Made by a program: the position numbers and the translations under genes | Source of the DNA: Isoperla grammatica | Taxonomy: Eukaryota > Arthropoda > Insecta > Plecoptera > Perlodidae | Length of the DNA: 64,000 bases | Assembly (NCBI GenBank): GCA_945910005.1 | Contig: OX246744.1 | Location: 45,008,965 to 45,072,964, forward strand | Direction: 5' to 3' | Notes under the pieces: generated by a model | Database searches by the model: none | The model's input: the letters and a program-made list of their open reading frames with translations, nothing else | Told to the model about the DNA's origin: nothing | Shown: in pieces, positions 45,663 through 56,019 of the stretch | How positions within the stretch are numbered: position 1 is the stretch's first letter | How the letters are laid out: each line of letters opens with the position of its first letter

Positions 45663-46750
45663 GACGTCAGTGAATGAATGGCCGACGCTGGTAGCCAAGA
45701 ATTAAATGTGTCCGGGTATCCGCGCCACTTGACTTTCACTCTCTTTCTGGAGCCGCTACCCTTTGTTTCTACGATTTTATCTATTTTGAATAGCGTCGCG
45801 TCGTCCGTGCGTACCCGCTGCAATTCATGCTCGTAGAACCTACCATCGATGGGCTCGCCATCCCACGACGTCAACGTGTAGACAATGGGACGACGCGGAT
45901 GGACACCACTCACGCGGAAGATCTCCTCGGACCAATTCGATTCGTATCCTTTGGCAAAGACCATCTTCTCGCGTGATATACGCACGGTTTGACCAACGGA
46001 GAATTTAGGTTTGTCGTCGGCGGTGTGACGGATGGCCGTGCCGTATAGGTTCCTCCACACGGTGAGAACGTTGGTTTCATTGACGTCGACTGGCGCCATG
46101 CGTATGGATCTGTGCACCGACGTGTTGTAAGCGTGCATCAGTTGTTGCAATGCATCGACGTAACGAAACGATGACGTGGACGTAAACATTTGCCACATTT
46201 TAGACTTGAGCGTACGATTGAAACGTTCCACGACTGACGCTTTTATAACTGGATCCCTACTAACGTAAAAGTGTACACCGTGTTTTTCTAGACACGATTG
46301 AAATGTCTTGTTTACGAACTCCTTACCGCGATCGCACTGTAGGTCGCGAGGTTTGCGTTGACTCTGTGCGAAAATATCTTCGAACGCCATGGTCACCTGT
46401 GCACCCGTCTTGTCGCTTAACGCCCGACTCCAAGCGAACTTGCTAAACACGTCGATGACGGTCAGAATGTACTTCTTTCCGTCGTTGTATTTGCTCAGAG
46501 AACGTAAATCATTGAGATCTGCTTGCCATAAGTCGTCCAAGTTCGTAACTAAATATTTGTTTCGTGGAAATCGTTTTCGAGCCTGTCTGTGTAAAGTATA
46601 ACTGTCTTTGGTTTGAAGCCACGCGATGACATCTTTCTTTGGTACGCGTTTGTTGACGGCGCGATATAATTTATCGGCAGTCGCGTAACCCGCGGGATGA
46701 CTTGGATCGTGGTATACACGAGACAACAATGTTTTCATCCACGCCTTCAT
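45659..46750 (-). CDS. Polinton integrase (rve DDE core plus chromodomain), 363 aa
   Basis: It catalyses insertion of the element into host DNA. The open frame starts at 46774; the second ATG at 46750 overlaps the preceding stop as ATGA and is preferred. Using numbering from 46774, the DDE triad is Asp86 (WQADL), Asp148 (LQCDRG) and Glu183 (VVERFNR), giving the retroviral-type 35-residue spacing of the last two. A chromodomain-like module follows at about 331-368 (VKWRGYPDTFNSWLP) and may direct insertion to methylated histones. The N-terminal zinc HHCC is not evident. Intact and of usual length. Confidence 0.93.
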   Translation of the reverse strand: MKAWMKTLLSRVYHDPSHPAGYATADKLYRAVNKRVPKKDVIAWLQTKDSYTLHRQARKRFPRNKYLVTNLDDLWQADLNDLRSLSKYNDGKKYILTVIDVFSKFAWSRALSDKTGAQVTMAFEDIFAQSQRKPRDLQCDRGKEFVNKTFQSCLEKHGVHFYVSRDPVIKASVVERFNRTLKSKMWQMFTSTSSFRYVDALQQLMHAYNTSVHRSIRMAPVDVNETNVLTVWRNLYGTAIRHTADDKPKFSVGQTVRISREKMVFAKGYESNWSEEIFRVSGVHPRRPIVYTLTSWDGEPIDGRFYEHELQRVRTDDATLFKIDKIVETKGSGSRKRVKVKWRGYPDTFNSWLPASAIHSLTS

Positions 46751-47442
46751 CTCGTGAACGTGTATGGTTTCCAACGACTTAGCGCGGTTGTCTTACGTAC
46801 GACGCGTGACGTGACCGGGGACGATGTGGGCTTTGCGTATGTCGGACTCGAAATGACGGAGGTTCTTCTCTGATTGCCGATAATCTCTTTGGGCACGTTG
46901 AGCTCACCGAGTATCTGTGCAAATGTTTCCCAACCTCTGGGGTTAGTAGATTTTCTATTGCGTATCGTATCGGCCACTAGATCTGTAATTGAAGAGCCAT
47001 CTATTTTCACGCCTTTAATCTGCACCGCGCCGTCGTCGCTGTTCCACTTGATGATATTATCGTCAGTTGACTTCAGCTTATCGTAGAGTAACTGAGCTTT
47101 GGACTTGAGCTTTGGCGGTATCAAAGCTAGCGTTTGCACTTTCATTCGATCATCGAACCCGGGACCTTCCGTCGTATGGTTCTCGCGGTCCACAATAGGA
47201 ATGTTGATGGGCTGTCTAGCCTCGTTAGCGAAATGCAGGAACCGATCCAACACCTGTTTGTACATGGCCCACTTATCGCTATCGGGGGTGTTATGAAATC
47301 GCAAGATACGAGTCATCTCTTTGTCCAGAGGCGCTAACGCGTTGTTGACAGTATCTCCATGAATGAACTTGCCTTGGTGTTGTTGTTGAAGCCGCGATAA
47401 GTCCTCGGGCGTTATGACGACCATTTGTTTTGCTCCGTCCAT
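46747..47442 (-). CDS. Conserved Polinton protein of unknown function, 231 aa
   Basis: The frame is open from 47481. The ATG at 47442 or 47424 (MVVITPEDLSRL) is the likelier start, since the upstream part overlaps the end of the small gene before it. The blocks VITPEDL, the central KLKSKAQLLYDKLK and the C-terminal GWETFAQILGELNVPKEIIGN are typical of a protein found in animal Polintons next to the integrase. The last 30 residues are basic and Ser/Thr-rich. It ends in an ATGA overlap with the integrase start. Function is not known to me. Confidence 0.7.
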   Translation of the reverse strand: MDGAKQMVVITPEDLSRLQQQHQGKFIHGDTVNNALAPLDKEMTRILRFHNTPDSDKWAMYKQVLDRFLHFANEARQPINIPIVDRENHTTEGPGFDDRMKVQTLALIPPKLKSKAQLLYDKLKSTDDNIIKWNSDDGAVQIKGVKIDGSSITDLVADTIRNRKSTNPRGWETFAQILGELNVPKEIIGNQRRTSVISSPTYAKPTSSPVTSRVVRKTTALSRWKPYTFTR

Positions 47443-47461
47443 ATCTCTTATTATGTCACAA

Positions 47462-47702
47462 CTATTTAAATAGATTTCCAATCAACCCTCCTAGCAACGG
47501 TCCGAGTAGTAACGGCAATATGGCACCGCCTTGTTGTGAGAGAATGCGACGCTTTGTTTGCCAAACGTCACCGCGGCGGGCTATTCTCCGTAGCACCTTC
47601 TTGTACCTGGCTAATCGCGTTTTTTGCGCAGGTGATAACTTCACTCTACCATGTAGCGTGTTATCTGCGCATTCACACAATGATTTCACTAGACTCTTGT
47701 TG
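47462..47702 (-). pseudogene. Small basic/hydrophobic Polinton protein, 3' part (gene split by a transposon)
   Basis: This is the C-terminal part of the small gene whose N-terminal part lies at 51119-51210. It has a basic KLSPAQKTRLARYKKVLRRI block, RRILSQQGG, and a hydrophobic end (LPLLLGPLLGGLIGNL). Proteins of this form recur in animal Polintons and resemble small membrane-active virion proteins. No own start codon is needed if the gene was once continuous across the inserted transposon. The frames of the two halves agree once one copy of the TTG duplication is discounted. Confidence 0.8.
47700..47702. repeat. TTG target-site duplication of the nested transposon
   Basis: TTG at 47700-47702 matches TTG at 51116-51118, directly outside the inverted repeats. 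The internal inverted-repeat copy ending at 49709 is followed by AAT instead and does not match. Confidence 0.7.
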
Positions 47703-48289
47703 TAGACGGTCAGCTATGCACTTTTGTGGTCTCACTCGGCCGGACCAGCCGAGAGTAGGCTCAAAAAATTCGTAATTTTTACCTGATTACAGCAAAGGCA
47801 ATCCGGAAAACGAAATCGGTAGCTTTCACTTTTTATAGCCAAAAAACGGTAAAAAAAGGGATTTTTATCGATTACAAGACCAATTGAGTGATAGCGCTGG
47901 GCAAGGTGTCAAAAAACTCGATATTTTGTGAGAAATGAATAAAACATAATGCGAACATGGAATTCAGTACCATTTGGCGTTGAGATCCTAAAAACGACAA
48001 AAAATGGCACAATTTATTTTATCGACCAACTGACCGGTAACAATGGGAGAGGTAAACTAATTTGATATTTTATAGGCATAATGTAGAATAAATAAAGTGA
48101 AACTCAATATGTGTACCTTTAGGCTATAGATAAAAAAGGCACCAAAAGGGCACTGCCGTCTTTTAGATTAATTGGCTGACAAAACTTACTGGGAGGGATG
48201 GCAACAAATGCGATTGTAAGCAGCGTGCAAACTTCTAAACATTACCTTTTACCTTTCAGATACTTCAGATACTAAAGGGCCAAAACGGT

Positions 48290-49138
48290 ACCAAAAACAA
48301 GGTGGAGTGGGGGGGGGGGGGGGTCGGTTATAATATTAGTGTTATTATTTCCGCCAAAATAGAATAAACACAAATGCAGTTGGAAACGGTCATAAAAGGT
48401 AATTGGTATTATTTTAAGAGCTTGAAGAACGGCAACAAAGACATACGATTTGCAGGAAAAGATAGTTGGGTAGGAAGAAAAATGTATAATTGGAAAAGAT
48501 AAATGAACCCCGTTGTTCAATATTTATTCGTAATTTATTTACACGAAAACGAAAAACATCACAATATGGTCTCCAGTTATTTATAAAAGATCAAATACAA
48601 GGAAAAAATACATATTGAAGGCATGTGTTCCAACTCCGTAAATTCTAGACGGTTTGTTGTGTGATTAAAATATTATCTATAATAATAATAAATCTATAAT
48701 GTTATTATTTATTAGGTGCATGTTCAGCATATACATTTTTTTGCCATGTAAATGTAAACTTGTTTAAAAAAAAATTGTAAACCTGCGAAGCATCAAGCAG
48801 GCCGTCACATGTTGTTATGTAGATGATAGCTCATGATTTTATACATTATTATACAATTAAATGGAGCACTAATGTAAATACAACTAAAACACACTTTTGA
48901 GATGATGTTTAAATTTAAAGCACTTACAAACTATATACTTTAATGTGGAGTACATGACAAACTAGTGCATCCTCGTCACCGTGTTGTACATATCTGCTAT
49001 GCTTCGAGACTCACTAAAACAGAAACACGTTCACATATATAGTCGCATCGGTAACGCGAAAATTATATTTTGATTTTAAAATATTAAGACGTATATAATG
49101 AGGGCTTAGTAATAGCCTACATACCTCAGAAATCCAGG
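48290..49138. other. Non-coding interior of the nested transposon
   Basis: AT-rich, with a run of about 14 G at 48308. No coding domain was recognised, so the N-terminal part of the transposase gene is missing. Confidence 0.6.
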
Positions 49139-49555
49139 TCAGTCACTGTCCTCACTGCAATAGCTTTCCTCTATTAGTGGTAGCAAGGTATCTTCTTCCA
49201 CCTCTTTGCATTGCTCTTGACAGGAACACAAGTCTGTACATCTAAGCTTTAGCTCCTTGCACTGACACTTAGCTGTAGAACAGTGCTTGCATTTGCATGA
49301 TATTAATTCTAATACTTCTTCTGGGGCTGGTTTCGTTGCAAGCCAATGGATAGCAATAGAACCATCTTCCAGGCACCAGCCATGGTCGAATGGGAGTGGG
49401 ATACTTTGGAATTGGAGGAGAGATGTTTTCCAGATAGCTGCTTGGTAGTTTGATCTGTCAATGTGCAACCGGAGTGTTGAGCGACATGGAGGTAAGGTTT
49501 CTGGGTCGACGGCACCTCCCCGAGTGCAGTACATATGATATCGAAGCGCATTCAC
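49139..49555 (-). pseudogene. C-terminal fragment of a transposon protein with a CXC domain
   Basis: 139 codons are open. The first part (ALRYHMYC, then LPPCRSTLRLHIDRSNYQAAIWK) and the second part (GWCLEDGSIAIHWLATKPAPEEVLELI) precede a Cys-rich CXC module of spacing C-x-C-x2-C-x4-C-x-C-x6-C-x3-C-x-C-x3-C. This combination is common at the C-terminus of large mobile-element proteins in marine invertebrates. Upstream the frame runs directly into an inverted-repeat copy, so the remainder of the protein is deleted. Likely a non-functional remnant. Confidence 0.7.
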
Positions 49556-49574
49556 GTCTGATAATTTTGGCTAT

Positions 49575-49709
49575 AAGTGTAAGTGAAAGCTACCAATTTC
49601 GTTTTTCGGATTGCCTTTGCTGTAATCAGGTAAAAATTACGAATTTTTTGAGCCTACTCTCAGCTGGTCCGGCCGAGTGAGACCACAAAAGTGCATAGCT
49701 GACCGTCTA
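49575..49709. repeat. Internal extra copy of the nested transposon terminus
   Basis: The last 135 or so bases ending GACCGTCTA at 49709 match the left terminus (47703-47835) very closely, more closely over the outermost 60 bases than the true right end does. This implies a composite of two elements or an internal rearrangement. Confidence 0.85.
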
Positions 49710-50519
49710 AATCGCCTGCTTAGTCAGAAAACAGTGGCTTATCATAGACAAATATTTTATCTAAGCAGAGTTGACCTATAGGCAATGCAACAATCAAAGG
49801 TACAGTTATGTCAAATGGTACCAAAATAAAACCTATCTAAATAAAATGTGCAGTTACTTTAACAAGTCTGAGAACACAATGTACTGTTTTGAACGTATTT
49901 TGAGCGTTTGAACTTTGATTTGATAAACACACCCTTCTTGGTGAATTTTATGTTTAAGAAAGAAATGAAATATATATAAGATTTATAATTTATCTTAAAA
50001 CACTATCAAATAGCATTGTTTTGATTCGTTACCCACCCGCATTTGTCATTTTTATTGGTCGCACATCTGACAAGTTGCCCTCTGCCGTTTTCTGCTCTCA
50101 AATCTAAAGAGCTACTGATTTCAATTATTGTTATATTACTTATGATAAGTGTTGTGTAACACACACAATATTTTGTTAGGTATTTTGCTTTAAGTATGAA
50201 ATGTGTTGTCATATATCTCTCCCATAAAATGTGAGGGGTTACTTGAAGTTTATCGGTCACTTATACTACATACTAAATGGCCCTTTTATGCCCCCCTCCC
50301 CCCCTTTTATTTTTGGTTAATGCCCAACTCTTTGATTATAAATTTTCGAATTACATTTTCTTCGCTTTCCTTAAAAGATATAAAATTTGTTGACATCTCT
50401 CCAAGCATTATCAGAAATTGGTAATGAAGTTCACAAATTGTAATTTTGTTTGCCGTCTTTTTGTCTATACAAAGTAATAGTTACCGGTTTATTTACCGAT
50501 TTCTGATTTCTCTAAAGGC

Positions 50520-50985
50520 CAAGTGCTATCGATTACGATAGTCGCTTTATTTGTTATGAATTAGTTTTAAATATCGAGTTCGTGCCACCAGTCTCAGTGT
50601 AATCGGTCGATAGGTCTTCTATATTATGATACATTGGTGCCGTTTTTTTTGCCGTTTCTTGATTTTAAAGGCCGTGTTTATGTTTTCGAACTTCACATTA
50701 TTTGTTATTAGATACATTTAGTTTGAAATACCGAGTTTTTTTACTCTTCTCCCAGTGTTATCGGTTAACTGGTCTTCTTAATGAATTGTGTGCCATTTTT
50801 GCCGTTTTTATTCTCCCAGGGCAAAACGGTAGCGATTTCCATTTTCGCATTACTTTTTCTTAATTTTACATGAAATAACAAATTGTTCGACACCTGTCCC
50901 AGCGTTATCAGTCAACTAGTCTTGTAGTATTTAAATAATTACTTTTTGCCATTTTTTGCCGTTTTTTGGCTATAAAAAGTAAAAG
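50520..50985. repeat. Degenerate subterminal repeats of the nested transposon
   Basis: Three or more units, each with a CAGTGTTATCGGT-like phrase, then a GGTCTTCT-like phrase and then a GCCATTTTTGCCGTTTT-like phrase, at about 130-base spacing. Inverted relatives occur near 47880-48190 inside the left end. Confidence 0.65.
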
Positions 50986-51118
50986 CTACCGATTTCGTTT
51001 TCCGGATTGCCTTTGTTGTAATCAGCTAAAAATTACGAATTTTTTTAGCCTACTCTCGACTGGTCCGGCCGAGTGAGACCATTCTGTTGAATTTGGGGGG
51101 ATAGCTGACCGTCTATTG

Positions 51119-51210
51119 GCCGTTTTTAATAATTGTCGGCGCACTTTTGGGCTGGCCTTATGCAATACACGTAGTACGTCACCGTGACTTAAAATGGTAG
51201 GCGTGGGCAT
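51119..51210 (-). pseudogene. Small Polinton protein, 5' part (gene split by a transposon)
   Basis: The ATG at 51210 starts MPTPTILSHGDVLRVLHKAS followed by PKVRRQLLK, the typical N-terminus of the small basic Polinton protein. Coding sequence stops at the transposon insertion; an accidental frame continues into the transposon terminus and ends at 51022. The start lies 15 bases after the ATPase stop, as expected for the compact gene row. Confidence 0.8.
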
Positions 51211-51225
51211 GTTGCACCTAGGTAC

Positions 51226-51873
51226 TTACTTTCCCTTGGGTTTATCATTGGCGGGTATGTAGACGACAGGGTGAACACTTTCGTCTGGAAATATTTTTGC
51301 ACGAAACCGTAGTTGGTCCGGTGTGTCCTGTTTAAAGTCCAGTAGTAAATAGCCGAAAGGTTCGCGCGTCGCCTGTTTATATGCGTCCACCACGAACTCG
51401 GGTCTGTGAGGTTCGATTTGCCTCGCTAATGTGGCAATCTGAGCTCGGTCTCTGGGATTCTTAAACAACACAATGTAGTGCGCGTTTAAACTGAGGTCTC
51501 GAGAGCCACGCCCTTGATGAAATATATTTTGAGATATATAGATGATGCTCAAGTTGTTATGGCGACTATTAACGGTAAAGGCTTGGACTATTTCAGCCGA
51601 GTTTTGCATGTGATCGTCGATAACATAAAGTCTTGGCTCCGACGACTCTGGTGTCGTACCAAAGTCGGGTATGCCTCGACGGTACGTCACAGGTACGGGA
51701 CAAGCAACACCCTCGTGCAAGGAATTTCTTTCCGCGAAACACCAGATAATTTCCTTCATAGGAGTGTCAAACATGTGCTCGATGTTCTCGATGAGTTTAC
51801 GAATGAATTGCGACTTGCCTGCCTGGGATGGTCCACTAACAATGATGTTACTCGGATGCCTAAAGGGGATCAT
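51226..51873 (-). CDS. Polinton packaging ATPase (FtsK/HerA, A32-like), 215 aa
   Basis: It drives DNA into the capsid. Walker A GPSQAGKS lies at residues 14-21, Walker B RLYVIDD at 81-87, and a sensor-like IYISQN at 111-116. The start MIPFRHPSNIIVSGP is the usual beginning for the family. Length is normal and the frame is intact. It is the first gene of the minus-strand row; the region upstream of it (to the right inverted repeat) is a microsatellite and unique sequence with no polymerase gene. Confidence 0.93.
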   Translation of the reverse strand: MIPFRHPSNIIVSGPSQAGKSQFIRKLIENIEHMFDTPMKEIIWCFAERNSLHEGVACPVPVTYRRGIPDFGTTPESSEPRLYVIDDHMQNSAEIVQAFTVNSRHNNLSIIYISQNIFHQGRGSRDLSLNAHYIVLFKNPRDRAQIATLARQIEPHRPEFVVDAYKQATREPFGYLLLDFKQDTPDQLRFRAKIFPDESVHPVVYIPANDKPKGK

Positions 51874-51925
51874 CGCGACGACGACTGGACGTCGTCTTCG
51901 AGCGACACCTATTCTTATACCTGTT

Positions 51926-52022
51926 TATGTTTATGATTATGATTATGATTATGATTATGATTATGATTATGATTATGATTATGATTATGATTATGATTAT
52001 GATTATGATTATGATTATAATA
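51926..52022. repeat. TTATGA hexamer microsatellite
   Basis: About fifteen perfect TTATGA/ATTATG units lie immediately upstream of the ATPase, followed by an AAT-rich patch. Confidence 0.95.
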
Positions 52023-52059
52023 ATAATCATTATTATTATTATTAACAAAAGTGATTTGT

Positions 52060-52651
52060 TCGGACTTCGAACCCACACCTTTTAGTCGCAGGTTTCACCA
52101 TCGTCTATATCGAATATATCTGTACAGTGCTAGAATATAATAATAGAAATAATTATAATACACATCTATCTATGCATGTATTACGAAATGTAATACTATT
52201 TATAGTTATGTCTTCTAGGAAGCATTATAATCTATATGTGGCATCCATCTGACGGTGTGCGCCTAGTCCAGCCATTCTTCACAAACATCATGATACATAA
52301 CCTTGACATACCCTGTCACATTTCATTGGTACCAGGTTCGAACCTATTACATTCACATTCCTATAGGTAGCCTAACGTAATACCTCATGACAGCCCTAAG
52401 CGAGCTGAGGCTAAGGGAATGAAGTAGAATATTTGCACACTATATACATTCCAGGTTCGATTCCCGTCGCAGTGTTATTCTCATGCACGCCTATTAGGAC
52501 ACACATTAGGACACACAATCTCAGCCAATGAATAATACTCGGAATTGTGACGCCTCAAATCCTCCAGCCTATTAGGCCACATAGTCATTAGCGCTGAGGT
52601 GCTACACCGCTGCCGAGGCTGGATGTCTTGTCAGTCTTACAGCAACCGCTA
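52060..52651. other. Polinton right subterminal region, no gene
   Basis: Unique sequence with several GGTTCGAA-type phrases (52065, 52336, 52453) that look like B-box remnants but are not full tRNAs. The DNA polymerase B gene usually expected near one end is not here. Confidence 0.6.
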
Positions 52652-53127
52652 CATCCATCAGTCGCATTCAGTCTATAGTCATTAGCGAGACATTCCTTAT
52701 CTCGCACAGATAATAGATCAATTACCTGAAATTGTACAGACTCAGTCTTACAGCAACAGTCCGATGTGAAGCACTCATGTTTTATGCCCCCCTCCCCAGG
52801 TTCGAACGTGGTACACGCACTGAGTCGTGCCCGACCCTTGGCTATATCGTGTCGTGCCGGCTTCAAATCTCATATTATCTTATGTTTTAACATTTGGGGG
52901 TGGGTACAGGGTTCGACTCCCGGTGACTGTGTTCGTTAGGTATCCTGGGTTCGATACCACAATTACTTACAGGTGGGGGCGGGGGTGGGGTGTGAGGTGT
53001 CAGTCGTGGAGAGCGGGTGTGGAGGGGAGGGGCGGGTGGAGGTGGCACCAGACAGTCTTACTAATCACCGTCTCGGCCAGTGAAGGATTCCTGGAATATC
53101 GACGCGATGAACCGGGGGTCTACTACT
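52652..53127. repeat. Polinton right terminal inverted repeat
   Basis: Reverse complement of 40021-40495. Ends CTACTACT at 53127, followed by the GATGAT duplication. Confidence 0.95.
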
Positions 53128-53133
53128 GATGAT
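53128..53133. repeat. Polinton target-site duplication, right (GATGAT)
   Basis: Matches 40015-40020. Confidence 0.9.
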
Positions 53134-53384
53134 AAACGATAATATATAATTATAATTACTATTTCTTACGTTGTTTTCAACTCATAACAATTAACTACAA
53201 TTTAAATATATTTGTGACTACAATAGTCAATCATGGCCACTTACCATTTGCACCTCTCAAGATATTGTTCCTTACTGTTGATACTTTCAATGTCATACTG
53301 TTTTTTATTTGATGCATACGAGCATGTTTTATGTCTACATGGTTCAATTTTGATTTATTAATAAAATGAAACCATGTTTTGGCA

Positions 53385-53580
53385 AAGTACGTGGTTCAAT
53401 TCCTTTCATTCAGAACCTAATTTAACATTCCAAAATCGGTTAAAAAGTGTTGAAAATAAAACAAATGCCCTGCGGGGCAAACTGGGGGCTTACCCCTCCC
53501 CCCCCAAACCTCTTCCACCCAGGTAGAAAGTGTTGAATGTCATACTGCGCCCCCTTGAAAATATCCTGCCGGCGCCCATG
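53385..53580 (-). repeat. Dispersed repeat, copy 2 of the AAGGGGGGC family
   Basis: Shares GTACGTGGTTCAATT, CATTCAGAACCTA and the GGGCGCCGGCAGG-type minus-strand start with 31190-31385. Confidence 0.7.
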
Positions 53581-53700
53581 GTGTAGCCCTGTGCGCTGTT
53601 AGTATTTTTTTACGCACACCTGCGTTGGCCAGCCCCCCCCCAGGATCCTGGGTGCGCCACTGAGGTAGACTACCTGAACGAGTATCTAAAAGGCGTATTA

Positions 53701-53960
<260 letters not shown>

Positions 53961-54446
53961 ATGGAAATACATTTAATTCGTTTGACACCAACAATGCTTC
54001 TAATATACTATCTCTACAATAAAGTGTGAACCTATCAATTGTTTACGTATAAAAAGCGACAATCATTTATGATCTCGTTACACCAAAAGTGCGCATATAT
54101 TGAAGTGTGTATTACAAATTTGAATGCTGAGACCTTATTGGTGGTTTCAAATTTAAAGGGCCATTTAGGTTTGATCTCGGTCATGCACAGATACGGACTA
54201 TCTGTGTGAGCGTGTGTGAAAGCTATTTAAGCGCAGCCCTGGTGGATACACACTGAACTATGTACGGTGATAACAAGCATAATGTGAGATCATAGCCCAA
54301 ACATTGTTTACATGGCAGATAAATGACCGGTATCTTAGAAGTATGGCTACACTTTCCGAGATCAGAGGTACTGATCTCACACCGAAAAATGATCTCGGTC
54401 GTCTGTTGTGTATTTACCCCAATGATCTCAGTTTGTGTCAAAAACA

Positions 54447-54448
54447 CA

Positions 54449-54501
<53 letters not shown>
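54447..54501. repeat. CA microsatellite
   Basis: About 27 near-perfect CA units. Confidence 0.97.
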
Positions 54502-54505
<4 letters not shown>

Positions 54506-54987
54506 ATCCTCTAGTCTACGTAGAGACAATATCATATCCGTTGTATGTGATGAAGACAGTCGCCCACACTCAATAACTAAATACACTCTACGTATGGCAA
54601 CGGAAGAACATTAGATTCAGATTGACAACTAGGATCATATGACCTTGGGGGACGTTTGGAGGAAAGGGACCAGTAGGACGTAAAGGGGAGGAAAAGGGAA
54701 ATGGAAGTACGTATAAAGGGGAGGACTTGACTGCCTAGATTCGTCTGGCTTCTCCCCCTTGACCTGTCCGGCTAAGGTGGCCCTACCAGAAGCATACGCT
54801 TCCGTAAGGGAAGAAGAGCCCATCGTAGTCCATAGGGCAGGAAATAACACGGTGAAATAACTCGCCTCGTACGACTGGCCGAGTCACACCGGGCCCAGAC
54901 GGAGTGACAAGGTGTAAAGGGCGAAGCTAAGTGTTCACATCTGAACTAGGAAGCCGGCGGGCAAGGCAAGGAATGCGCGTAGGCCTG

Positions 54988-55017
54988 TCTGTCTGTCTGT
55001 CTGTCTGTCTGTCTGCC
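54988..55017. repeat. CTGT microsatellite
   Basis: About seven perfect CTGT tetramers. Confidence 0.95.
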
Positions 55018-55289
55018 AAGGTCGACCATCACGTCCCGGGCCCCGCTACATTATACCGCAAGACTCAAACGTTGGCATGCGGCCGGACTCCAGATAATAC
55101 AGATATTCTTCATTTGACATAGTTTCAAGCTCTACAAATATTATATATTATACGGTTATACCCCTCTTTAGACCCCCCTTTTTTATATTATACCCCCTAA
55201 TAATAATTTTTTGTGGGAAAGCCCGTTATAGAGTGCACAAGTGCCCCTCTTCAGGTGACTAACTAGGTATATTAGGGTGTTTAGATAGT

Positions 55290-55465
55290 TGGGAAGGAAT
55301 GTCCGAGGGCTTTTAGTAGGACTCAATCCCGGCATTCGCCTTTACGACAGAGGAACACCTCGGAAAAAACCTTCAGTCAGGACTGCCGGTGGTCGGAATC
55401 GAACCGGCGACCTCCCGAATTAGAGTCTCGCGTCTTACCGCTGAGCCACCTCTATCGGTTCCATC
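55290..55465 (-). mobile_element. tRNA-derived SINE, family B, best-preserved copy
   Basis: On the minus strand: A box GGTGGCTCAGCGGTAAGACG, a CGAGACTCTAATTCGGGAG arm, B box GGTTCGATTCC and a CCACCGGCAGTCCTGACTGA junction. The body has TTTTTTCCGAGGTGTTCCTC and GCCCTCGGACATTCCTTCC. The two boxes form a plausible pol III promoter. The head resembles a tRNA without a clean acceptor stem. Confidence 0.75.
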
Positions 55466-55758
55466 CCTTAGTTATGTGACTACCGCCCAGCATAACAAAT
55501 ATGACTGAATAATAGAAATTAAATTTAATATAATATGAAATGATTATGAATAAATATAGGCCTATGATTGTCGGGTATTCACGGTGATAAGGGGTGAGGT
55601 AAGGTAAGGGGGTAAGCGCCAAACCATGGTAAATCTAAGAGAATCTCAAGTCTACGCAACCAACGCGTTGTTTACACAAGAGCGATGCTATTTTCAGCTC
55701 GTACATTCAAGCGGTGCGAGAGATATAGAGAGAAAGATCTCAATGCAAGCACTCGACA

Positions 55759-56019
55759 CTAAAGTCGCTCCACAGCAATTATGGTGCTGGGGCCCTACGT
55801 CACAGATGGGCGTGTCGGAGCCAATCAGCGGGCGGCTTTCACCGATACTCACATTTGGTTGGCCGAGCCTCACTCATCTGTGACGTCACCAGCCTCAAGG
55901 AGAGATGGGCGTGTCGGAGCCAATCAGCGGGCGGCTTTCACCAATACTCACATCTGGTTGGTCAAGCCTCACTCATCTGTGACGTCGCCAGCCCCTAAGT
56001 TGCTGTGGAGCGACTTTAG
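55759..56019. mobile_element. MITE with internal tandem duplication, AAAGTCGCTCCACAGCAA ends
   Basis: Perfect 18-base terminal inverted repeats (AAAGTCGCTCCACAGCAA). The interior has two copies of about 105 bases containing GGGCGTGTCGGAGCCAATCA and CTCACTCATCTGTGACGTC. A partial relative is at 20200-20315. Confidence 0.88.

Larger units (their letters stand above)
47703..51115. mobile_element. DNA transposon nested in the Polinton, 3.4 kb, TIR TAGACGGTCAGCTAT
   Basis: Inverted repeats of about 140 bases start TAGACGGTCAGCTAT and include GGTCTCACTCGGCCGGACCAG. The 3-bp TTG duplication pairs the outermost copies. A third copy of the terminus lies inside, ending at 49709. Subterminal regions on both sides contain degenerate repeats of about 120-130 bases built around GGCAC/GCCATTTTTTGCC and a TTATCGGTC-like phrase. 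The only coding remnant is a CXC-domain protein fragment (49139-49555). A 3-bp TSD and a CXC protein would be compatible with an Academ-like superfamily, but no transposase core is present, so this stays open. Confidence 0.85.
40021..53127. mobile_element. Polinton/Maverick element, 13.1 kb, defective
   Basis: Bounded by inverted repeats of about 475 bases beginning 5'-AGTAGTAGAC, with a 6-bp GATGAT duplication. The interior encodes the hallmark set: packaging ATPase, rve-type integrase with chromodomain, minor and major capsid proteins, and an adenain-like protease. All genes lie on the minus strand in a compact row. The protein-primed DNA polymerase B is missing, a 3.4-kb DNA transposon is inserted at 47703-51115, and two structural/maturation genes have frame breaks. 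Without the nested transposon the element would be about 9.7 kb, well below the usual 15-20 kb. It sits inside an older G-tract repeat. Confidence 0.96.

Noticed and set aside
47703..49709. A complete 2.0-kb transposon using the internal terminus as its right end
   Set aside because: The flanking bases do not match as a duplication (TTG versus AAT), whereas the pair 47703/51115 shares TTG and splits one gene cleanly.
51860..52078. Poly-Ile and Tyr-Asp repeat ORFs
   Set aside because: They are translations of the TTATGA microsatellite.
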